Shown piece after piece: positions 1 through 7,512 of a DNA stretch of 64,000 bases (positions are counted from its first letter, which is position 1; the number at the start of each line of letters is the position of its first letter). The stretch is from NCBI RefSeq assembly GCF_023073715.1, contig NZ_JADPKA010000050.1, positions 248,001-312,000 on the forward strand, given 5' to 3'. Under the pieces are notes generated by a model that was given only the letters and a program-made list of their open reading frames with translations, had not been told where the DNA came from and made no database searches. The translations under genes were made by a program, and so were the position numbers. This DNA is from Bradyrhizobium sp. 164 (GTDB lineage: Bacteria > Pseudomonadota > Alphaproteobacteria > Rhizobiales > Xanthobacteraceae).

Positions 1-155
1 CCTTGCGTTTGGAACGGATCGACACCGGCACGCTGCCGCTGGTGTCCTCCTCGGCCAGCGTGTTCCACTCGCCGCAGGACTCGCACTTACCCTGCCAGCG
101 ATTATAGGCCGCGCCGCAGTTCTGGCAGACGAAGGAGAGGGTGCTCTTGGCCATG
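1..155 (-). CDS. radA: DNA repair protein RadA, N-terminal part only (gene runs off the left edge)
   Basis: The first 51 codons are visible, starting MAKSTLSFVCQNCG from an ATG at 153-155. Cysteines 10, 13, 24 and 27 (CQNC and CESC, followed by GEW) form the four-cysteine zinc finger that opens RadA/Sms. The family is a RecA-like, DnaB-type ATPase promoting branch migration during recombinational repair; its ATPase and Lon-like domains would lie outside the window. radA commonly lies close to alr-dnaB in Rhizobiales (from memory). Here about 8.4 kb of accessory genes separates them. Confidence 0.93.
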
Positions 156-228
156 GAACGAAGTGAGTCGCTACTTTGGGTGCGGCGTGCTTAGCACGAT
201 CAGACCCGAAGTTGCGAACCGTCTCCCG

Positions 229-642
229 CTATCGCGCTCTTGGCAACTCGTCCTTGCGCTTGCACAGCACGTATGGCCTCCCGTCGATCTTGATCGCGCC
301 GTTTGCGCCCGGGGCCAACTTGATCGCGACCTTGCTGCCGTTCGCGCCTCTGGTGAAGTCGTCCGAGAATTCGAAGCAGGTGGCGGACAGCACAAGGCCG
401 TCGCCGGCCGGCACTGTGCGGTCGACGCGGCAGTGGTTTTCTTACCGATCGATCAGCGGGGCCGGCTTGCCCTTGATGGCGTTGTCGAGATCGATCATCG
501 TCTTGCTGTCCGGGGCGTTCTTGTCGCGGCAATCCTGCTTGGTTAGAGCCCATAAACCGTCGAACGGCTGCGCGGCGAAAGTCGGCTGTGGTGCGGAAAG
601 GACGATGCCGGCGGCAGCGACAATCAGGGGCACTGTGTGCAT
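229..642 (-). pseudogene. Small exported protein gene broken by an in-frame TAA
   Basis: Reading from the ATG at 640-642 gives a signal peptide (MHTVPLIVAAAG... cut near TFAA) and a mature part beginning QPFDGLWALTKQDC. A TAA at 442-444 stops it after residue 66 (...PAPLIDR). The same frame continues without further stops (ENHCRVDRTVPAGDG...) to the TAG at 229-231, keeping cysteines and a hydrophilic composition. The full reading would be 137 codons. The stop codon is one base from TAC or TAT. As I recall, Bradyrhizobium relatives have an aromatic residue before ENHC, so a Tyr-to-stop change is likely. No function is recognised. The alternative is a sequencing error. Confidence 0.6.
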
Positions 643-683
643 GCATTGGTCCTTCTCGGCGATATGTCTCGAAGGGAGCGCAG

Positions 684-1403
684 TCAGAACGCGTTGAACA
701 GCATCGTCAAGCCCGCCGCCAGCATGATGCCATCCATCAGCAGGCGAAACATCTCCGGCTTCAGGTGCAGCACGAAACGCTTCGCGACGAAGGCGCCCGA
801 CATCAGCGAGGCGCCCGCGATCAGGCCCTTGACGAAGACCTCGCCGGTCAGGGCGCCGAAGCGCTCGAAGGTCACGGATTTCGCGAAGTAGAGGCCAAGC
901 GAGGAGGCAGCTTCAGTCGCGAGGAAGGCGCCCTTGCTGAGCCCGTAAAACAGAAACAAGGGCACGCTGAGCGGGCCAGTCGAGACCACGATGCCGGTGA
1001 GATAGCCGATGACGGCGCCGCCGATCGCGAGATGCCAGAGATTGGCCTTCAGGTCGTGCTGCGCCAACCAGTGTCGCACCGGAACCATCGCGATCAGGAA
1101 GATGCCGATGGTGAGATCGACCGCGTGCGCGGGCAGCGCCAGCAGCGTCCGTGCGCCGAGCGCTGCGGCCGGAATGCCCGTCACCGAATAGGCCACGCAA
1201 GCCCGCCAGTCGACCTCGCGCCACCACGCCAAAATCCGTGAAAAGTTCGCCATCACAGAGGCCACCGCCATGATCGGCACGGCTTCCTTCGGCCCGTAGG
1301 CATAGACCAGCACCGGCATCAGCATGATCGACGAGCCGGTGCCGACGATGCCGGAGATGGTGCCGGCGATGAGGCCGACGCTGAGGACGAAGAGAAAGGC
1401 CAA
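684..1403 (-). CDS. TSUP family membrane protein (TauE/SafE-type sulfite/organosulfur exporter)
   Basis: A 239-residue protein that is almost entirely hydrophobic helices. Its N-terminal GxxxGxxSGIVGTGSSIMLMPVL stretch and the second-half VSTGPLSVPLFLFYGL stretch match the duplicated TSUP (TauE) fold. The family exports or imports small sulfur-containing anions; the substrate here is unknown. No ATG is available near the N-terminus. The TTG at 1401-1403 is preceded by GGAG at 7-base spacing, so a TTG start is likely. It lies downstream of the degraded kinase remnant and may once have shared its transcript. Confidence 0.82.
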   Translation of the reverse strand: MAFLFVLSVGLIAGTISGIVGTGSSIMLMPVLVYAYGPKEAVPIMAVASVMANFSRILAWWREVDWRACVAYSVTGIPAAALGARTLLALPAHAVDLTIGIFLIAMVPVRHWLAQHDLKANLWHLAIGGAVIGYLTGIVVSTGPLSVPLFLFYGLSKGAFLATEAASSLGLYFAKSVTFERFGALTGEVFVKGLIAGASLMSGAFVAKRFVLHLKPEMFRLLMDGIMLAAGLTMLFNAF

Positions 1404-1428
1404 AATGGGCTCCGCGAATCGGGAGAGT

Positions 1429-1660
1429 TTAGCCGCGCCCAGCGATATGGGCGATCCGTGAGGCGAGGGAACCGATCGCGCGACGCATCGGCATGCCGGT
1501 CTGGCCGGCTTTGAGACATTTCAATGCCGCGGCTTTGCAGCTTACCACGAGCGCGCTGCAGCGACACGCTTTCCCTGAGCATGGCTGCGAATGCGCCGAC
1601 AAAGGTATCGCCGGCCCCATCGTATCGGCCGGCGAGCCGAACACCAGGGTCATGGAGAGG
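1429..1660 (-). pseudogene. C-terminal remnant of a PfkB-family sugar kinase, frameshifted
   Basis: Directly after the rpiB-like stop the minus strand reads DPGVRLAGRYDGAGDTFVGA and then FAAMLRESVSLQRA. This contains the GAGD anion-hole and catalytic-base motif of PfkB/ribokinase enzymes. Near 1550-1556 the reading frame must change to continue as ALVVSCKAAALKCLKAGQTG and on to IAHIAGRG and a TAA at 1429-1431, a normal C-terminus for the family. The N-terminal three quarters of the kinase (substrate-binding part) are absent. This is a decayed gene left by a deletion plus a frameshift. Its position suggests that the kinase acted with the adjacent isomerase. Confidence 0.72.
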
Positions 1661-1663
1661 CGG

Positions 1664-2110
1664 TCAGCCTTGCTCGTCCATGACGCGCAGCTTCTCCACG
1701 CGGCGGCGGAAATCCTCGTCGGTCGAGAATTCGGCCGAGAGGTAGGAGGACACGAGATCCACAGCGAGCCAGGCGCCGACGATCTGCGCGCCGATGCACA
1801 TGACGTTGACGTCGTCGTGCTCGACGCTCTGATGGGCGGAATGGACGTCATGGCAGACCGCGGCGCGGATGCCCTTCATTTTGTTGGCCGCGATCGAGGC
1901 GCCGACGCCGGTGCCGCACACCATGATGCCGCGTGCGGCTTCGCCCGAAGTCACCTTCTGCGCCACCGCGCGCGCGATGTCGGGGAAGTCCACCGGCTTG
2001 TCGTCATAGGAGCCGACGTCGATAACGTCGTGGCCGAGCTTGCGGATGTGATCGATGACGGTCTGCTTGAGCGGCCAGCCGGCGTGGTCGGATCCGATGA
2101 CGAGACGCAT
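1664..2110 (-). CDS. RpiB/LacA/LacB family sugar-phosphate isomerase
   Basis: 148 residues from the ATG at 2108-2110, chosen because AAGGA sits about 7 bases upstream and the protein then begins MRLVIGSDHAGW, the standard family start. GSDHAG (6-11), Cys65 in VCGTGVG and the following NKMKGIRAAVCHD segment are the phosphate-binding and catalytic elements of RpiB-type aldose-ketose isomerases. Members act on ribose-5-P, allose-6-P or tetrose phosphates (EryI, DerI). The neighbouring kinase remnant, beta-hydroxyacid dehydrogenase and importer favour a sugar or sugar-acid pathway rather than housekeeping pentose phosphate metabolism. Confidence 0.88.
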   Translation of the reverse strand: MRLVIGSDHAGWPLKQTVIDHIRKLGHDVIDVGSYDDKPVDFPDIARAVAQKVTSGEAARGIMVCGTGVGASIAANKMKGIRAAVCHDVHSAHQSVEHDDVNVMCIGAQIVGAWLAVDLVSSYLSAEFSTDEDFRRRVEKLRVMDEQG

Positions 2111-2178
2111 GTAATATCCTTCTTGAGCTTGCATTGATCGTGACAGCCGTATGCGGCTGTCACGATTGTCCGTTTGAT

Positions 2179-2970
2179 TCAGCTGCGCATGTCGGGCGGC
2201 AGTTCGACGCCGTGGAATTTCTTGTAGATCGCGTTGAGCTTGCCGTTCTTGACGTTCTCGGTGATCCAGGCGTTGAGCTTGTCCATCAGGCGCTGCTCGC
2301 CCTTCTTCAGGCCGATGGCGAGGTCGAAGGTCGCCAGCGGAATCCTGGACTCGAACACCCGCGAGGGGTTCTTCACCCCAATCTGGTTGATGATCGTCGC
2401 GGACGAGGCGACGCAGTCGACCTGGCCGGAGACGGCCGCCGTCACCATCGTGGCATCATCGTCGTAGCGGGCGATCTTGAGGTCCTTGTCCTTCATGTTG
2501 GACAGCGTCGTGTCCTGCGTGGTGCCGCGCGAGACGCCGATCGGCTTGTCCTTCAGGTCGGGCCAGTCCTTGACGGCCGACGATTTCAGGCAGCCGACAT
2601 CGGATTGCAGCGTCGCATAGCGCTTGGTGAAGTCGATCACTTTGGCGCGGTCCGGCGTCACCGACAGGGTCGAGATGATGATGTCCGCCTTGCCGGTCAG
2701 GACGTTGGGGATCCGGGTCGCGCCGGTGGTCTGGATGAATTCCAGCTCGAGCCCCCAATCCTTGGCGAGCAGCTGGGCGACTTCGACGTCGGAGCCGGTC
2801 GGCTTCATCGTGGAATCCATCATGCCCGAGGGCGGAATGGCAAGGTCCGTCGAGATGCGGATTTTCTTCGCCTTCGTGATGTCGTCGAGCAGATCGGCAG
2901 ATGCCGGCGTGGCTGATATCATGACGAGGCAGCACAGCGCGGCCGCCCCCAGCAATGTCTTGTTTGTCAT
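2179..2970 (-). CDS. ABC transporter periplasmic solute-binding protein, polar amino-acid family (SBP family 3)
   Basis: 263 residues with a Sec signal peptide (cleavage near ATPASA-DLL). The mature protein begins with a family-3 binding fold (KKIRISTDLAIPPSG..., GSDVEVAQLLAKDWGLELEFI, GKADIIISTLSVTPDRAKVIDFT). It is the first-listed component of a complete importer: the ATPase (2990-3748) and two permeases (3750-5109) lie just upstream on the same strand in one operon. The family usually binds amino acids, but the flanking isomerase and dehydrogenase leave a hydroxy acid or sugar acid possible. Ligand unknown. Confidence 0.9.
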   Translation of the reverse strand: MTNKTLLGAAALCCLVMISATPASADLLDDITKAKKIRISTDLAIPPSGMMDSTMKPTGSDVEVAQLLAKDWGLELEFIQTTGATRIPNVLTGKADIIISTLSVTPDRAKVIDFTKRYATLQSDVGCLKSSAVKDWPDLKDKPIGVSRGTTQDTTLSNMKDKDLKIARYDDDATMVTAAVSGQVDCVASSATIINQIGVKNPSRVFESRIPLATFDLAIGLKKGEQRLMDKLNAWITENVKNGKLNAIYKKFHGVELPPDMRS

Positions 2971-2989
2971 CCTTGGTTCTCCTCTCCTA

Positions 2990-3748
2990 TTATGATTTCA
3001 GGTTTCCCGTGCCCACGAATTGCATGAGCTCGGGCGTTACCGGCGACGTCAGGATCGAGGCGGGCCCAGTCTCGTGGACCTTGCCGCGATGCATGAAGAC
3101 GATTCGGTCGGCGATGCCTTTGGCAAAGCCCATCTCGTGGGTGACCATCACCATGGTCATGCCATCAGCCGCGAGTTGCTCGATCACCTTCAGCACTTCG
3201 CCGGTGAGCTCCGGATCGAGCGCGGAAGTGACCTCGTCGAACAGCATCACCTTCGGCTGCATGGCAAGCGAGCGGGCGATCGCGGCGCGCTGCTGCTGGC
3301 CGCCCGAGAGCTGTTCGGGATAGGCATGCAGTTTCTCCTCGAGCCCGACCTGTGCGAGCACTTTTCGCGCGAGGTCCTTGGCTTGCGAAGCGGTCAGGCC
3401 CTTCACGGCACACGGCGCGAGCGTGATGTTCTGCTCGATCGTGAGGTGCGGAAACAGATTGTAGCTCTGGAACACGATGCCGACGTCCTGGCGCAGCGCA
3501 CGCAGATCGACGTCCGGTCGGTCGACCCGGTGTCCGCAGACGACGATCTCGCCGCCGTCGACCTTCTCGAAGCGGTCGATGCAGCGCAGCGCCGTGCTCT
3601 TGCCGGAGCCGGAGCGTCCGATCAGCGCCAGCACCTCGCCGCGTTCGACGGCAAAGGAGACGCCGTCGAGCACCCGCAGCGGGCCAAAGCTTTTCTGCAC
3701 GTCGCGAAGTGACACGATGGGCTCGGAGGAGAGGGCGTTTTGTTGCAT
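2990..3748 (-). CDS. ABC transporter ATP-binding protein, GlnQ/HisP type
   Basis: 252 residues from the ATG at 3746-3748. Walker A GRSGSGKST (44-52), the Q-loop region, signature LSGGQ (147-151), Walker B VMLFDE (167-172) and the H-loop His204 are all intact, so this should be an active ATPase. It energises uptake by the two adjacent permeases. A longer reading starting further upstream (MAGPTSRRPD) would run inside the permease gene. I prefer the start that nearly abuts the permease stop, as expected for a translationally coupled operon. Confidence 0.92.
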   Translation of the reverse strand: MQQNALSSEPIVSLRDVQKSFGPLRVLDGVSFAVERGEVLALIGRSGSGKSTALRCIDRFEKVDGGEIVVCGHRVDRPDVDLRALRQDVGIVFQSYNLFPHLTIEQNITLAPCAVKGLTASQAKDLARKVLAQVGLEEKLHAYPEQLSGGQQQRAAIARSLAMQPKVMLFDEVTSALDPELTGEVLKVIEQLAADGMTMVMVTHEMGFAKGIADRIVFMHRGKVHETGPASILTSPVTPELMQFVGTGNLKS

Positions 3749-3749
3749 G

Positions 3750-4424
3750 TCAGGCCGGCGCGAGGTTGGACCTGCCATACCCCATCCGCCGTTCCAGCCT
3801 CTGGCTGAACAGCGACAGGGGATAGCACATGGCGAAGTAGGTGGCGGCGATGATGGCGTAGATGGCGAACGGCTCGAACAGCGAGTTGTTGACGATCTGG
3901 CCCGAGCGCATCAGCTCGACGAAGCCAACGACGGAGGCGAGCGAGGTGTTCTTGATGATCTGCACCATGAAGCCGACGGTCGGAGGCGTCGCGATGCGGA
4001 TCGCCTGCGGCAGGATCACCTTCATCATGCGCTGGGTCCGGCTCAGCGCCAGGCCTTCGGCAGCCTCCCATTGCGGCTTCGGCACGGACTCGATGCAGCC
4101 GCGCCAGATCTCGCCGAGATAGGCGGCAACATAGAGCGTCAGCGAGGCGCCGGCCGCCGCGAGCGGCGAGACCTTCAGGCCGATGGCGGCCAAGCCGAAA
4201 TAGCCGAGGAACAGAATGACGAGCAGCGGCGTGCCCTGGACGAGCTGGACATAGACGGCACTGGCGATCCGCACCGATTTGAGCGGCGAGATACGCGCCA
4301 GCGCAATCACGAAGCCGACGATGCCGCCGCCGATCAGCGCGATCATGGACAATCCGATCGTCCACAGCGCGCCCTGGCCGAGGAACATCAGATGATTGAT
4401 GTTGAGATGTCCGCCCATGGTCAT
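3750..4424 (-). CDS. ABC transporter permease, HisM/GlnP type
   Basis: 224 residues with about five membrane helices. The EAA-type cytoplasmic loop (EAAEGLALSRTQRMMKVILP) contacts the ATPase. It ends two bases before the preferred ATPase start and begins one base after the stop of the second permease, so all three are co-translated. It pairs with the 4426-5109 protein as the membrane heterodimer of a polar amino-acid-type importer. Confidence 0.9.
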   Translation of the reverse strand: MTMGGHLNINHLMFLGQGALWTIGLSMIALIGGGIVGFVIALARISPLKSVRIASAVYVQLVQGTPLLVILFLGYFGLAAIGLKVSPLAAAGASLTLYVAAYLGEIWRGCIESVPKPQWEAAEGLALSRTQRMMKVILPQAIRIATPPTVGFMVQIIKNTSLASVVGFVELMRSGQIVNNSLFEPFAIYAIIAATYFAMCYPLSLFSQRLERRMGYGRSNLAPA

Positions 4425-4425
4425 C

Positions 4426-5109
4426 TCACAACGGCGTGCCGAGCCGGCGTCGGCGCGGAAACAGCACGAGGCCGAGGCCCCAGAAGCCCGCGCGCATCAC
4501 CAACGACAGGATGACGTAGAGAACGGCCACGATGATGTAGGTCTCGAAGGCGCGATACGTGTCCGACTGGATGTAGTTCGCGACCGCGGTGAGCTCCTCG
4601 GCCGAGATCTGCGAGCAGACCGAGGAGGCCAGCATCAGCAGCACGAATTGGCTGGTCAGCGCCGGATAAACCTTCTCGATCGCCGGCAGCAGGATGATGT
4701 GCCAGTAGATCTGGAGACGCGACAGTGCCAGCCCTTCGGCGGCCTCGATCTGTCCGCGCGGGATCGCCTCGAAGCCGGCCCGCATGATCTCGGCGGTATA
4801 GGCGCCGACATTGATGGTCAGCGCGGCCACCGCCACGGTGAAGGCGGAGTACTTTAGGCCAAGGCTGGCGAGGCCGAAATAAACCAGGAAGATCTGCACG
4901 AGCAGTGGGGTGTTGCGGATGGTCTCGACATAGACCTTGCAGGCGCCCGCGATCAGCGCGTTATGCGTGCCGCGCCCGACCGCCGCAAGCGTTCCGAGCA
5001 GGGCGCCGAGCACGGTCGCGAAGAATGCCAACTCCAACGTGAGCGCGGCACCGGCCAGAAAACTTGGCCAGCGCTCCAGCACTGCGGGAAAGTCGAGTTG
5101 GAGGGTCAT
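4426..5109 (-). CDS. ABC transporter permease, HisQ/GlnP type
   Basis: 227 residues. Hydrophobic helices flank an EAA loop (EAAEGLALSRLQIYWHIILLP), and ETIRNTPLLVQIFLVYFGL is the typical family segment near the second helix. It is the first permease gene after the dehydrogenase, from which only 10 bases separate it. That spacing suggests that the dehydrogenase and importer are expressed together, which ties the imported compound to an oxidisable hydroxyl group. Confidence 0.9.
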   Translation of the reverse strand: MTLQLDFPAVLERWPSFLAGAALTLELAFFATVLGALLGTLAAVGRGTHNALIAGACKVYVETIRNTPLLVQIFLVYFGLASLGLKYSAFTVAVAALTINVGAYTAEIMRAGFEAIPRGQIEAAEGLALSRLQIYWHIILLPAIEKVYPALTSQFVLLMLASSVCSQISAEELTAVANYIQSDTYRAFETYIIVAVLYVILSLVMRAGFWGLGLVLFPRRRRLGTPL

Positions 5110-5119
5110 CGTATCGGGT

Positions 5120-6019
5120 TCAGCCCGTCACCTGGTTGGTCATGCGGTCATAGACGCGGAACAGCGCCTGGTTGCCGTTGCTGCCTTCGCCATGCGCGCG
5201 CGCATCGACATATTGACTGGTGACGAGCGCAGTGCCGGGCAGCGGCACGTTCAGCGCCTGCGCGTGCTCCTGCACCAGGCGCAGATCTTTCAGCATCAGG
5301 TCGATGCGGAAGCCGGCGCCGACGTCGCCCTCGATCATGGACGGGCCGAGCTTGTCGAGCATCCACGAGGCAGCCGAGCCGCCGAGCAGCACCCGACGCA
5401 GCAGGTTGAGATCGACCCCCGAGGCGCGCCCGAGCGCAACCGCCTCGCAAATGGCCTGGATGTTGATGCCGCAGATCAGCTGGTTGCAGAGTTTGACGGT
5501 CTGGCCAGCGCCGGAGGCTCCGACATGCGTGATGGTCGTGCCCATCGCACGGAAGAACGGCTCGGCTTTGGCAAAGGCTTCGGCATCGCCACCGGCCATG
5601 ATCGACAGCGCAGCGTTCTTGGCGCCCACAGGCCCGCCCGAGACCGGCGCGTCGATGAAGCCGACACCGGCTTTTTGCAGCTCGGCATGGATACGACGGA
5701 CGGCGACCGGCGAGATCGTGCTCATGTCGACGATCAGCTTGCCGGGAGGAGGGGACTTCAGGAGCCCATGGTCGCCGTAAATGGTCGCCTCGACATGGGG
5801 CGTGTCGGGCAGCATGGTGATGACGATCTCGGCGCCTTGCGCGGCGTCGGCGGGGCTGTTGGTGCGGGTCGCACCTTCCTTGACGCTTTCCGCCAGCGCG
5901 ACTTCGTTCAGATCGAAGACGCGAACCGCGTGTCCGGCCGCCAGAAGGTTGCGCACCATCTCGCGTCCCATCGTGCCGATGCCTATGAAGCCGACATTGC
6001 CCTTGTCGTTCCGTCCCAT
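5120..6019 (-). CDS. NAD(P)-dependent beta-hydroxyacid dehydrogenase (HIBADH / tartronate semialdehyde reductase family)
   Basis: 299 residues. The Rossmann motif GFIGIGTMG lies at 10-18, the substrate-binding DAPVSGGPVGA at 123-133, and the catalytic Lys177 in GQTVKLCNQ. These are the diagnostic elements of 3-hydroxyisobutyrate dehydrogenase, GarR and L-threonate dehydrogenase (LtnD). The enzyme oxidises a beta-hydroxy acid or reduces the semialdehyde. With an RpiB isomerase and a PfkB remnant in the same run of genes, a threonate/erythronate-like or other sugar-acid substrate is the best inference. Exact substrate unknown. Confidence 0.88.
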   Translation of the reverse strand: MGRNDKGNVGFIGIGTMGREMVRNLLAAGHAVRVFDLNEVALAESVKEGATRTNSPADAAQGAEIVITMLPDTPHVEATIYGDHGLLKSPPPGKLIVDMSTISPVAVRRIHAELQKAGVGFIDAPVSGGPVGAKNAALSIMAGGDAEAFAKAEPFFRAMGTTITHVGASGAGQTVKLCNQLICGINIQAICEAVALGRASGVDLNLLRRVLLGGSAASWMLDKLGPSMIEGDVGAGFRIDLMLKDLRLVQEHAQALNVPLPGTALVTSQYVDARAHGEGSNGNQALFRVYDRMTNQVTG

Positions 6020-6073
6020 GGTGTCAGTCCGTTTCTTGCTTGATTGGTTTCTTGCTTGATTGGCCTGCCGCGA

Positions 6074-6814
6074 TCAACCTGAGGCGCTGGTCTTGTCGAT
6101 GTCGCCGGCAACGGCGCGCCGCCGGTATTCGTCGCCGATGGCAAAATGCTTGCGCAGCGTCGCATCTGCGCGCTCCGGATCACGTGCAATGACCGCTTCG
6201 AAGATGCGCCGATGATCATCGATCAGATACGTCTTCATCGACGGGAAAGCCTGGACCAGCTCGCGGCGGCTGCGATGCGAATGCGTCAACAGGCCTCCCA
6301 TCGAACTGTGTAGAACCGTCAACGTCTCCGAATGCGAGGCGACGACGATAGCGCGATGGAAGTCGAAGTCGGCCATGCCGCCGGCATCCGCCTCGTCGAT
6401 CGTTTCCCCGATTTTTGCCAGCGCGCGTTGGAGACGTTCGAAATCGGCTATGTTGGCGCGTTCGCAGGCCAGCCTGATCGCCTGGCATTCAATCGCCACG
6501 CGGGCCTGCATGACGTCATCGAGCATGTCCGCCTGTTGGGCCAGCGCGAAGGTGAAGAAGTCATTCAGCACGGAGACGTCCGGCCGCGTCACCACGGTGC
6601 CGATGCGGTGGCGGATCTCGACGATGCCGAGGACGGTCAGGGCCCGCAGCGCTTCGCGGACAATCGGCCGGCTGACGCCGAGCAGGGTCGCCAGCTCGCG
6701 TTCGGAAATCAGCCGGTCGCCGGGCTTGAGCGAGCCCGCCAGCAGGCGCTCGCGCAAGAAGGCGAACACCTTCTCGAACCCTTTTTCGCCTTCGACCGCC
6801 CGCTTGAGCTCCAT
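6074..6814 (-). CDS. GntR-family transcriptional regulator, FadR/FCD subgroup
   Basis: 246 residues. The N-terminal winged helix-turn-helix contains GDRLISERELATLLGVSRPIVREALRAL, the GntR signature. The all-helical C-terminal half with RVAIECQAIRLACERA and later His residues fits the metal-binding FCD ligand domain. It is the first gene of the importer-dehydrogenase-isomerase run and lies about 20 bases downstream of a strong palindrome that looks like its own operator. FCD regulators usually respond to organic acids, which fits an acid-catabolism cluster. Confidence 0.9.
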   Translation of the reverse strand: MELKRAVEGEKGFEKVFAFLRERLLAGSLKPGDRLISERELATLLGVSRPIVREALRALTVLGIVEIRHRIGTVVTRPDVSVLNDFFTFALAQQADMLDDVMQARVAIECQAIRLACERANIADFERLQRALAKIGETIDEADAGGMADFDFHRAIVVASHSETLTVLHSSMGGLLTHSHRSRRELVQAFPSMKTYLIDDHRRIFEAVIARDPERADATLRKHFAIGDEYRRRAVAGDIDKTSASG

Positions 6815-6825
6815 CCCACGTCTCT

Positions 6826-6848
6826 TGGTCTGATCCTGGTCAGACCAG
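6826..6848. promoter_or_regulatory. GntR/FadR-type operator upstream of the regulator gene
   Basis: CTGGTCAGACCAG (6836-6848) is a perfect 13-base palindrome, and its TGGTCAGACCA core fits the TNGTNNNACNA consensus of FadR-type GntR proteins. TGGTCTGA (6826-6833) and TCAGACCA (6840-6847) also form an 8-base inverted repeat with a 6-base spacer. The site lies 12-34 bases before the regulator's start codon, an ideal place for autorepression of the whole operon. Confidence 0.8.
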
Positions 6849-7146
6849 TATGATAACCAGCACCGCTGAGGTCAAGAGGCTCAACATTGAATGGGTCGGA
6901 AAATGCGCGAACTGCTTCCAGACGGCCGGCTTGGAGGCCGACGAGTCAAATGGAATCGGAATACGCGTAACCCATTGAGCGGATAGGGGTGGGCTACTGT
7001 GCATGGGGTTGTTTTCCATGTTCTGTTGGAGCGACCGGATGACCGCCATCCGCGTGGGTTTTGAAACCCAATGGCGAGGCTGCTGACAGCATGTTGGCAG
7101 CAGCGGCCGGCTACGACCATGTCCTGACTAAAACGGAGAGAGGATC
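6849..7146. other. Intergenic region between divergent GntR and GFA genes
   Basis: About 300 bases with no credible gene. The frames present have proline- and serine-rich random composition and no supported start. It contains one copy of a 22-base repeat found again at 47509-47530. A probable Shine-Dalgarno for the GFA gene (GGAGAGGATC) lies at its right end. Part of this region looks like the kind of intergenic repeat common in Bradyrhizobium, but that rests on memory. Confidence 0.5.
6995..7016 (+). repeat. Copy 1 of a 22-base intergenic repeat (core CTGTGCATGGGGTTGTTTTC)
   Basis: These 22 bases are identical to 47509-47530, 40 kb away. Both copies are in intergenic DNA, beside a GntR/GFA junction here and downstream of the ABC-F gene there. 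A chance exact match of this length in 64 kb is very unlikely, so it is a dispersed element or a shared RNA or processing signal. Function unknown. Confidence 0.75.
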
Positions 7147-7508
7147 ATGCCGATCGAGGCAAGCTGTCATTGCGGTGAGACGGTGTTCGAGGTGACGGAG
7201 GCGCCGTCGAGCGTGACGCGCTGCACCTGCACGCTCTGCACCAAGCGCGGCGCGCTATGGGCCTATTACACGCCGGCGCAGTTCCGCCTGCCCCCGACAA
7301 CGTCGCGACCTATCTCTGGGGCAGCCGCTCCGTCAAGCATCACTTCTGTGCGAATTGCGGCTGCGGCACCTATTCGGAATCGCCGGACTGGTCGACGGGC
7401 AAGCCCGATTTCGACAATCCCAAGGTCGCCGTGAATGCGCGCCTGTTCGACGATTTCGATTTGGACGCGGTACCGGTGAACGTGATCGACGGCAGGAATC
7501 TGTGGTGA
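7147..7508 (+). pseudogene. GFA-family (glutathione-dependent formaldehyde-activating enzyme-like) gene with a one-base frameshift
   Basis: The first frame gives MPIEASCHCGETVFEVTEAP... CTCTLCTKRGALWAYYTPAQFRL with the zinc-binding CxC and CxxC motifs. At about 7291-7297 (CTGCCCCCGAC) it shifts. The next frame continues APDNVATYLWGSRSVKHHFC and ANCGCGTYSES, then runs to VNVIDGRNLW and a TGA at 7506-7508. Restoring one G (CTGGCCCCC) rejoins the frames as ...FRLAPDNVATY, the usual family sequence. The gene is therefore broken by a single-base loss, or it is a sequencing error. The family binds zinc and acts on S-hydroxymethyl glutathione-like adducts. Confidence 0.8.
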
Positions 7509-7512
7509 GGAG

